DNA of 10,935 nucleotides from Candidatus Levybacteria bacterium RIFCSPLOWO2_01_FULL_39_10 (GTDB taxonomy: Bacteria > Patescibacteriota > Microgenomatia > Levybacterales > UBA12049): NCBI GenBank assembly GCA_001782515.1, contig MFOV01000024.1, positions 20,614 through 31,548 of the forward strand. Direction: 5' to 3'. The translations under genes were made by a program, and so were the position numbers. Positions within the stretch are counted from its first letter, which is position 1. Each line of letters begins with the position of its first letter. Shown in pieces: positions 6,661 to 10,935 of this stretch. The notes beneath the pieces were generated by a model. The model worked only from the letters and a program-made list of their open reading frames with translations, made no database searches and was not told the DNA's origin.

Positions 6661-8601
6661 ATGAAACAAAAAGGACAGACTCTAATTGAACTTCTTATAA
6701 CAATTGCACTTGCGGCAATTCTAATTCCTGCGCTTCTAACTGGCTTTTCGGTAACCAGAGATGGAAGAGCCCAACAGGAACAAAGGCTCCATGCCACCTC
6801 ATTTCTTAAAGAAGCACAAGAGGCTTTAAGAATTGTGCATGCAAACGGCTGGAATAATCTTTCAAACGGAACTTTCCATCCTGTGACGTTAGGAACAACC
6901 TGGGTTTTGGTGTCAGGGTCTGAAACTATTAATGACAATCTTACAAGACAAATTGAAATAAGCGATGTTTATAGAGATAGTGAAGGAGAAATAACAGGTA
7001 TTGGCGGAACACTTGATCCTTCAACAAAAAGAGCAGAAATATCAGTTACCTGGAACACTCCTTTTCCAACAAGCGTTACATCAACACTATACCTCACAAG
7101 AAACAAAAATGCGTCATACCAAGAATCAACAGTTGAAGACTTTACGCCGGGCGCATCAAATTCCGCAACAACCGGTATAGCGATTACAAACACTTCTGGA
7201 GGAGAAATTGTACTTGGAGCAGGCGGAGGAGGAGGAGACTGGTGCAGCCCCACCCTGACTCTTGAAGAACTGGATATGCCAAAGAGCGGAGTTGCAAATG
7301 CAATTTCTGCAATTGAGGGAAGAGCATTTGTTGGCACAGGCGATAATGCAGCGGGAGTCTCCTTTGCAAATGTTCTAATTTCAACCCCTTACCCCCCGGT
7401 CGCGTCTATTGCGGGAACATTCGACGGTTATAAAACAAACGCGGTGTTTGGAGAAGATGATTATGTTTATTTGGCAACGGATAACAATGCCAAAGAGGTA
7501 GAAATTGTTAATTTAACGACAACCCCCTATAGCGAAATCGGTTATTTTAATCCTCCTTTTAATCAAGATGGAAATGGAGTATTTGTGGTTGGTAATGTTG
7601 GATATATGACAACTGGAAATGTGCTTTACACTTTTGATCTTGCAAGTAAAATCGGCAGTCGTCCACAACTTGATAGCTTAGTTATAACTATTTTTGGAAC
7701 GGCAAGAAAACTTTGGGTTCGCGGTAACTATGCTTATATAGCTGTTGACGGATATGCTTTCAAGGAGCTTTCAATTGTGGATATCTCAAACCCAAGCGAT
7801 ATTCGCGAAGTGGGCTATGCTGACGTTAACAGCGCTGGGGGGAAAGAAGTTTTTGTAAATGAAACCGGCACTAGAGCATATTTGGCAACAAGTGCAGATA
7901 GCTCAAGAAGAGAGTTTTTTATAATCGATGTGACAAACAAGAGCGGAAACAGACCAAATGTTGGGAGTTATGAGGCAAATGGCATGAGTCCTAAAGGTGT
8001 TACTGTGGTAACCGGAAACAGAGCTGTACTTGTTGGAAACAATGGTGAGGAATACCAGGTAATTGACATTACGAACGAAACAAATCCAACTAAATGCGCT
8101 GGATTGCAAATTGATAGTGGTATAAATGGTGTTTCATCTGTTTTGCAGTCCGACGGCTTTGCATATTCATATATTATTACAGGAGATGCATCGGCAGAAC
8201 TTAAAATAATTCTTGGAGGAGCGGGAGCGGGAGGAGGAATCTATAGCCCTGATGGGCTATTTGAGTCCGCAACAATTGATGCAGGAGGGGAAGTTGCCTG
8301 GAATACTCTTGTTGCCTCAACTTCTGCTTCCCAGAATACAACACTTCAATTCAGAGTTGCAGTAAAAGACGAAGTCGGAGGATCATGTGGCAGCGTTACA
8401 TTCTCAGATAGTGATTTTGTGGGAGCAGACGGACTAGTAAGTTCATATTTTTCTAAGGAGGGGGGACTGATTCCTTTTGATAACGATGGAACAGCTTATG
8501 AGAATCCCGGAAGGTGCGCAAGATATAGAGCCTATCTATCAACTACTGATATAACAGAAAGTCCGGTTGTTTATGAGGTAAGTCTAAATTATTCTTTATA
8601 G
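6661..8601 (+). CDS. giant minor prepilin with beta-propeller, candidate pilus-tip adhesin
   Basis: A 646-residue prepilin, about four times the usual size. The leader MKQKG ends in glycine, then QTLIELLITIALAAILIPALL: E at +5 is kept, but residue +1 is Q instead of F. A pilin-like part reaches about residue 180. A glycine-rich linker (G186-G192) leads into repeats of the LVIVD type at about 215-242, 266-285, 313-327, 356-380, 405-427, 453-472 and 500-518, for example YAYIAVDGYAFKELSIVDIS; I count seven, the number that closes a propeller ring. A second glycine-rich linker (520-526) is followed by a beta-sandwich-like domain to the end (YRAYLSTTDITESPVVYEVS). Cysteines fall in two pairs, C195/C479 around the propeller and C576/C619 in the last domain, suggesting disulfides outside the cell. 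Held among minor prepilins, it likely sits at the fibre tip and binds a surface or host cell. The prepilin call is firm; the binding role is inferred. Confidence 0.85.
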   Translation: MKQKGQTLIELLITIALAAILIPALLTGFSVTRDGRAQQEQRLHATSFLKEAQEALRIVHANGWNNLSNGTFHPVTLGTTWVLVSGSETINDNLTRQIEISDVYRDSEGEITGIGGTLDPSTKRAEISVTWNTPFPTSVTSTLYLTRNKNASYQESTVEDFTPGASNSATTGIAITNTSGGEIVLGAGGGGGDWCSPTLTLEELDMPKSGVANAISAIEGRAFVGTGDNAAGVSFANVLISTPYPPVASIAGTFDGYKTNAVFGEDDYVYLATDNNAKEVEIVNLTTTPYSEIGYFNPPFNQDGNGVFVVGNVGYMTTGNVLYTFDLASKIGSRPQLDSLVITIFGTARKLWVRGNYAYIAVDGYAFKELSIVDISNPSDIREVGYADVNSAGGKEVFVNETGTRAYLATSADSSRREFFIIDVTNKSGNRPNVGSYEANGMSPKGVTVVTGNRAVLVGNNGEEYQVIDITNETNPTKCAGLQIDSGINGVSSVLQSDGFAYSYIITGDASAELKIILGGAGAGGGIYSPDGLFESATIDAGGEVAWNTLVASTSASQNTTLQFRVAVKDEVGGSCGSVTFSDSDFVGADGLVSSYFSKEGGLIPFDNDGTAYENPGRCARYRAYLSTTDITESPVVYEVSLNYSL

Positions 8602-8610
8602 CTTAATTTT

Positions 8611-9135
8611 ATGAAAATCATCCGTTTCAAGACAAATAAAAAAGTGATAAACCAATCGGGGTTCTCACTCATTGAGCTTATACTTTACCTTGGAATATTA
8701 TCAATTTTAATAGTAGCGCTGTTTCAGCTTTTAACTTCAATCTTTGATATTCAGCTTGAATCACAAAGCACATCATCAGTCTCACAAGACGGGGGATTTA
8801 TATTAAATAGATTTGAATATGATGTAGGGCGCGCAGAGTCTGTGAGCTTTCCGCTTCTTGGAGATCAGGGTCAAAGCCTTGAGATTTTTGACGGGCAAAA
8901 CACTTATACATATTCTTTGATTGGAGATAATCTGATCATAAGCGCGACTCCGTCTGGAACTTCGGAGCAGTTAAACAGCTTTAACACCAAAGTGACAGAT
9001 GTAACTTTTCAGACTCTTTCCGATAGCGCGCAGGATCTAAGAACTGTAACTTTGACTTTTACTCTTGAAAGTCTTGTCAGAAGAAGGGGAGGGACAGAGA
9101 CGGATACATTTAGGACTACTGTTGGAACAAGATGA
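8611..9135 (+). CDS. minor prepilin, PilW/GspJ-like
   Basis: A 174-residue prepilin with a longer basic leader, MKIIRFKTNKKVINQSG, followed by FSLIELILYLGILSILIVALF: cleavage after G17, F at +1 and E at +5 are all intact. After the helix come QSTSSVSQDGGFILNRFEYDVGRAESV and a beta-rich domain with LEIFDGQNTYTYSLIGDNLIIS, the layout of PilW/GspJ pseudopilins, in which the segment after the helix contains a conserved dipeptide-rich turn and the globular part compares DNA-unlike strings such as NTYTYSL. The ATG lies 9 nt after the preceding stop, without a clear Shine-Dalgarno. The TGA overlaps the ATG of the next gene (ATGA). It probably forms part of the minor-pilin complex with its neighbours. 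PilW-like is a fold-level guess; prepilin is firm. Confidence 0.82.
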   Translation: MKIIRFKTNKKVINQSGFSLIELILYLGILSILIVALFQLLTSIFDIQLESQSTSSVSQDGGFILNRFEYDVGRAESVSFPLLGDQGQSLEIFDGQNTYTYSLIGDNLIISATPSGTSEQLNSFNTKVTDVTFQTLSDSAQDLRTVTLTFTLESLVRRRGGTETDTFRTTVGTR

Positions 9136-9581
9136 GAAAAACAATTTCCAATTTCCAATTTTCCCCGCTTCGCCAAGGCTTCGCGGGGCGAGCAATTTTC
9201 AATTCGAATAGAGAATCGGGGCAGGCGCTTATTACACTGATGTTTTTTGTTGTAATCGGCTTTGCCGTAATTTCAGCAGCAGCTGTTATGGTGTATAACA
9301 ATATTTTGGGAGCTAGCATAAGGCAACAAAGCAACTACGCTTATTATGTTGCCGAAAGCGGGGCACAAGAGGCTCTTTTAAGACTTATTAGAGATCCTTC
9401 TTATTCCGGAACAGCGCCTGGTCAGCCGTTTACAATTAATGGTGGTAGTGCCCAGATAAGCGTTAATAATGGAATTATTACTTCAACAGGAACGTACAGT
9501 AACAGCGTTAGAAAAATTGAAGTAGAAACAGTGTACAATAATAATGAGTTAACAGTTATTTCATGGAAGGAGGTTGAATAA
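9132..9581 (+). CDS. PilX-like minor prepilin with repeat-encoded N-terminus
   Basis: A 149-residue prepilin-like protein. The membrane helix begins ESGQALITLMFFVVIGFAVISAA and continues into SNYAYYVAESGAQEALLRL, the AExGxxxA pattern of the PilX N-terminal domain. Position +5 after G30 is T35, not the E that most pilins use to join the fibre, and +1 is Q; relatives in the PilX group often lack the glutamate. Residues 5-25 are encoded by a repeat unit with a GC-rich palindrome (SNFQFSPLRQGFAGRAIFNS), making the leader 30 residues, far longer than in its neighbours. No other start codon exists between 9132 and the helix, so that leader is used if the gene is expressed. The start overlaps the previous stop by 4 nt, and the TAA shares one base with the next ATG. 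Confidence 0.78.
   Translation: MRKTISNFQFSPLRQGFAGRAIFNSNRESGQALITLMFFVVIGFAVISAAAVMVYNNILGASIRQQSNYAYYVAESGAQEALLRLIRDPSYSGTAPGQPFTINGGSAQISVNNGIITSTGTYSNSVRKIEVETVYNNNELTVISWKEVE
9142..9200. repeat. GC-rich palindrome with CAATTTC repeats, inserted in the PilX-like gene
   Basis: Two copies of CAATTTC (9142-9148, 9149-9155) and one CAATTTTC (9156-9163) lead into an imperfect palindrome, 9163-9188: CCCCGC pairs with GCGGGG, and inside it GCC pairs with GGC, separated by TTC/TTC mismatches. Another CAATTTTC follows at 9193-9200, so an 8-base direct repeat flanks the palindrome. The unit is in frame with the surrounding gene and is far richer in G+C at its core than the AT-rich neighbourhood. 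This structure resembles dispersed palindromic elements that enter genes in frame, such as those of Rickettsia. Only one copy is in this window, so dispersal is unproven. Confidence 0.6.
9567..9573 (+). promoter_or_regulatory. strong Shine-Dalgarno for the 9581 gene
   Basis: AAGGAGG lies 7 bases before the ATG at 9581 and inside the end of the PilX-like gene. It is the only full-length Shine-Dalgarno in the window and fixes this start, in contrast to operon-leading genes that have none. Confidence 0.85.
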
Positions 9582-10396
9582 TGGATATTGCAAAAAAGCA
9601 AATACCAATGGTAGTTTATATAGACTCAAATAGAGTTTACTTTTATTCCGATTCTTTGGGAAACGTCCTTCAGCTTGAAATTCCCTCCGAAATAATAACT
9701 GACCTTGAAATACACAATAAAGACAAATTCCTTCAGCTATTTAGTATATTTATTCAGAAAAACATCAAAGGATTGGGAGTAAACAAATTCAATGTAATAC
9801 TTGTTTTTTCGCCCAACATGACATTTGATAAAGACATCGCGCCACAGCTTGATAAAGATGTTGAAACCCAGGAACAGGAGTTTATAGGTCTCGTTCCATT
9901 CGAGAATGTTCTCTCGCGATCATATAAAATTAATAAAGGCACAAGAACAATCGTATTAAACAATGAGTACTTCGAACTTTTAAATAATATTTTTCAGAAA
10001 AATAAGCTCACTATTGTTATGGTTTTGCCGTATTCGCTTCTTCAGGTTGTTCATCCTGAGTTTGCGGGACAGTTGGATCTTTCACAGATTCTCCAAAAAT
10101 CAGATTCATTCAAGCAATTTAATATGGTCGAAGGAAAACAGGAGATTCATGAGGAAACAGCAGAAAATAAAAAAGAGAAGAAGCCCATAAATAAAAGGCT
10201 AATTGCGCTTATTGGTACGTTTGGGGTTTTACTTCTTGTGCTTTTCGTATTTGCGTACATGACTTTTTTCCAGGGAAATCCGGCAGATGAAAATGAACTA
10301 ATCCAGGCATTTACTCCTACGCCTAAAATAGAAACAGAGGTGGTTCCGCTTCCAACAGAATCAGCAGATTTGTCAACGGAATCGGGAAGTTTGTAG
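9581..10396 (+). CDS. single-pass membrane protein of the pilus operon, possibly PilM/GspL-like
   Basis: A 271-residue protein I cannot assign firmly. The first 205 residues are soluble and mixed alpha/beta: strands such as PMVVYIDSNRVYFYSD and NKFNVILVFSPN, the loop GLVPFENVLSRSYKINKGTR, and TIVLNNEYFELLNNIFQKNK. A basic stretch (KKEKKPINKR) precedes one membrane helix (L207-F230), so by the positive-inside rule the large part is cytoplasmic and a 40-residue tail rich in T, P, E and S is outside. A cytoplasmic domain plus one helix recalls the PilM-PilN/GspL module that links the ATPase to the envelope part of the machine, and no other candidate for that role is in the operon. That is inference from topology and position; the ATP-binding motifs of PilM are not recognisable. 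It begins with the strongest Shine-Dalgarno here and ends the pilB operon. Confidence 0.6.
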   Translation: MDIAKKQIPMVVYIDSNRVYFYSDSLGNVLQLEIPSEIITDLEIHNKDKFLQLFSIFIQKNIKGLGVNKFNVILVFSPNMTFDKDIAPQLDKDVETQEQEFIGLVPFENVLSRSYKINKGTRTIVLNNEYFELLNNIFQKNKLTIVMVLPYSLLQVVHPEFAGQLDLSQILQKSDSFKQFNMVEGKQEIHEETAENKKEKKPINKRLIALIGTFGVLLLVLFVFAYMTFFQGNPADENELIQAFTPTPKIETEVVPLPTESADLSTESGSL

Positions 10397-10462
10397 GACA
10401 GTACCTAATCCGCAGGACCAACAAGCGCTGTCTCATTAACTAATTAGCCTCAAAATACCCAC

Positions 10463-10499
10463 TTGACAAGAATAAAAATTTTATGCTAGTCTGATTTTA
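10463..10499 (+). promoter_or_regulatory. promoter of the major pilin gene, near-leaderless
   Basis: TTGACA (10463-10468) is a perfect -35. After 18 bases TAGTCT (10487-10492), preceded by TGC, forms an extended -10 with a weak hexamer. The predicted start at about 10499 is 4 nt before the pilin ATG at 10503. It gives the shaft subunit its own, separately adjustable expression. The 10397-10462 stretch holds nothing else I can name. Confidence 0.65.
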
Positions 10500-10502
10500 G
10501 AC

Positions 10503-10935
10503 ATGAAAAAATTTCTGCCCAGAAATAGAAGTGAACTAGGATTTACCCTCATTGAGCTTCTGGTAGTCATCGGAATCCTTGCAATTCTTTTAACAATTGT
10601 TCTTATAGCAATTAATCCTGCAAGACAGTTTGGTCAGGCAAATGACACAAGAAGAAGAAGTGATGTAACACAAATCCTTAACGCAATCGGAGCATACGCT
10701 GCTGATAATGCAGGCACACTTCCTGCGGGAATTACAGCAACCACAAGCGCAATCGCAAACACAGGAGCAGACCTTTGCGCAGATTTGGTACAAAATTATA
10801 TTCCTGCACTTCCGTCTGATCCTCAGGCAGCAAACGGCGGTATTGCAATAGAAGCAGCTGACTGTGTAAGTCCATACAACACTGAATATGAAGTTTCCCG
10901 TGACGCAGGAAACAGAGTCACAGTGTCAGCACCGC
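10503..10935 (+). CDS. pilA: type IV major pilin (3' end outside window)
   Basis: The frame is open from ATG 10503 to the window edge, 144 codons. The leader MKKFLPRNRSELG is followed by FTLIELLVVIGILAILLTIV, with cleavage after G13, F at +1 and E at +5, the best prepilin signal in the window. Beyond the helix, INPARQFGQANDTRRRSDV and NAIGAYAADNAGTLP resemble major pilins commonly found in Microgenomates genomes. Two cysteines, C92 and C121, could form the disulfide loop that stabilises many pilin heads. Alanine-rich composition and a dedicated promoter fit the abundant shaft subunit, in contrast to the minor prepilins in the operon before it. The gene is probably near its end, as such pilins usually have about 150-180 residues. 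The name pilA is by family role, not by orthology. Confidence 0.9.
   Translation, partial: MKKFLPRNRSELGFTLIELLVVIGILAILLTIVLIAINPARQFGQANDTRRRSDVTQILNAIGAYAADNAGTLPAGITATTSAIANTGADLCADLVQNYIPALPSDPQAANGGIAIEAADCVSPYNTEYEVSRDAGNRVTVSAP

Noticed and set aside
6657..7384. Several minus-strand open frames across the start of the giant prepilin.
   Set aside because: All are antisense to a convincing prepilin gene and to its glycine-rich linker, which yields proline or serine/leucine-rich nonsense on the other strand.
3444..10396. TGA as a glycine codon (Gracilibacteria/SR1 code).
   Set aside because: TGA ends pilB, pilC and two prepilins exactly where the next ATG begins, and no conserved glycine is encoded by an in-frame TGA.
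10397..10432. Possible terminator: GACAG (10397-10401) with CTGTC (10428-10432), plus CGC/GCG inside.
   Set aside because: The stem is interrupted by a 9-base bulge and no T-tract follows, so it is unlikely to stop transcription.
10590..10793. A minus-strand open frame of 67 codons that looks like a cysteine-rich metal-binding peptide.
   Set aside because: It is antisense to the alanine-rich pilin: GCA alanine codons read as TGC cysteine on the other strand. No start signal is seen and the + frame is a clear pilin.
1..10935. CRISPR array, insertion sequence or prophage.
   Set aside because: No regularly spaced direct repeats, transposase or phage gene is visible; the only repeats are the short unit in the PilX-like gene and the propeller blades at protein level.

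Overview
The window is AT-rich, densely coding bacterial DNA. It looks like a Candidate Phyla Radiation (Patescibacteria) genome, most likely of the Microgenomates type. The grounds are a compact type IV pilus operon of CPR style, a major pilin whose start (an FTLIE-type helix followed by INPARQF) resembles pilins common in those genomes, genes packed end to end, and small toxin-antitoxin genes beside it. TGA ends several clear genes (glycosyltransferase, pilB, the pilW-like gene), so the Gracilibacteria/SR1 code in which TGA is glycine does not apply. The lineage call is inference from style, not from a marker gene.

Layout. Bases 1-393 hold the 3' end of a DEAD-box RNA helicase, followed after 6 nt by a GT4-type glycosyltransferase (400-1632). 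A short spacer with weak hairpins precedes a leftward toxin-antitoxin pair: PIN toxin 1768-2274 and ribbon-helix-helix antitoxin 2258-2491. The antitoxin promoter carries a palindrome. A rightward remnant of a RelE/ParE-type toxin (about 2560-2718) follows, so this is a small toxin-antitoxin island. A leftward DUF218-like gene (2710-3360) is transcribed divergently from the pilus operon.

The pilus operon runs 3444-10396 with overlapping or abutting genes: pilB ATPase, pilC platform protein, a GspH-like minor prepilin, a 646-residue prepilin carrying what reads as a seven-bladed beta-propeller plus a C-terminal beta domain, a PilW/GspJ-like prepilin, a PilX-like prepilin, and a single-pass membrane protein with a large cytoplasmic part. 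A separate promoter then drives a major pilin (10503 to the window edge, incomplete). The assembly is readable: PilB powers and PilC anchors fibre assembly, the minor prepilins probably prime or cap the fibre, the propeller prepilin is a candidate tip adhesin, and the last gene supplies the shaft subunit. No prepilin peptidase, PilT, or recognisable PilN/PilO lies in the window.

Three things stand out: (1) four promoter-like sequences whose predicted start sites fall 0-4 nt from the start codon, pointing to leaderless mRNAs; (2) the propeller-bearing giant prepilin; (3) a GC-rich palindrome flanked by short repeats, sitting in frame inside the PilX-like gene like a Rickettsia palindromic element.
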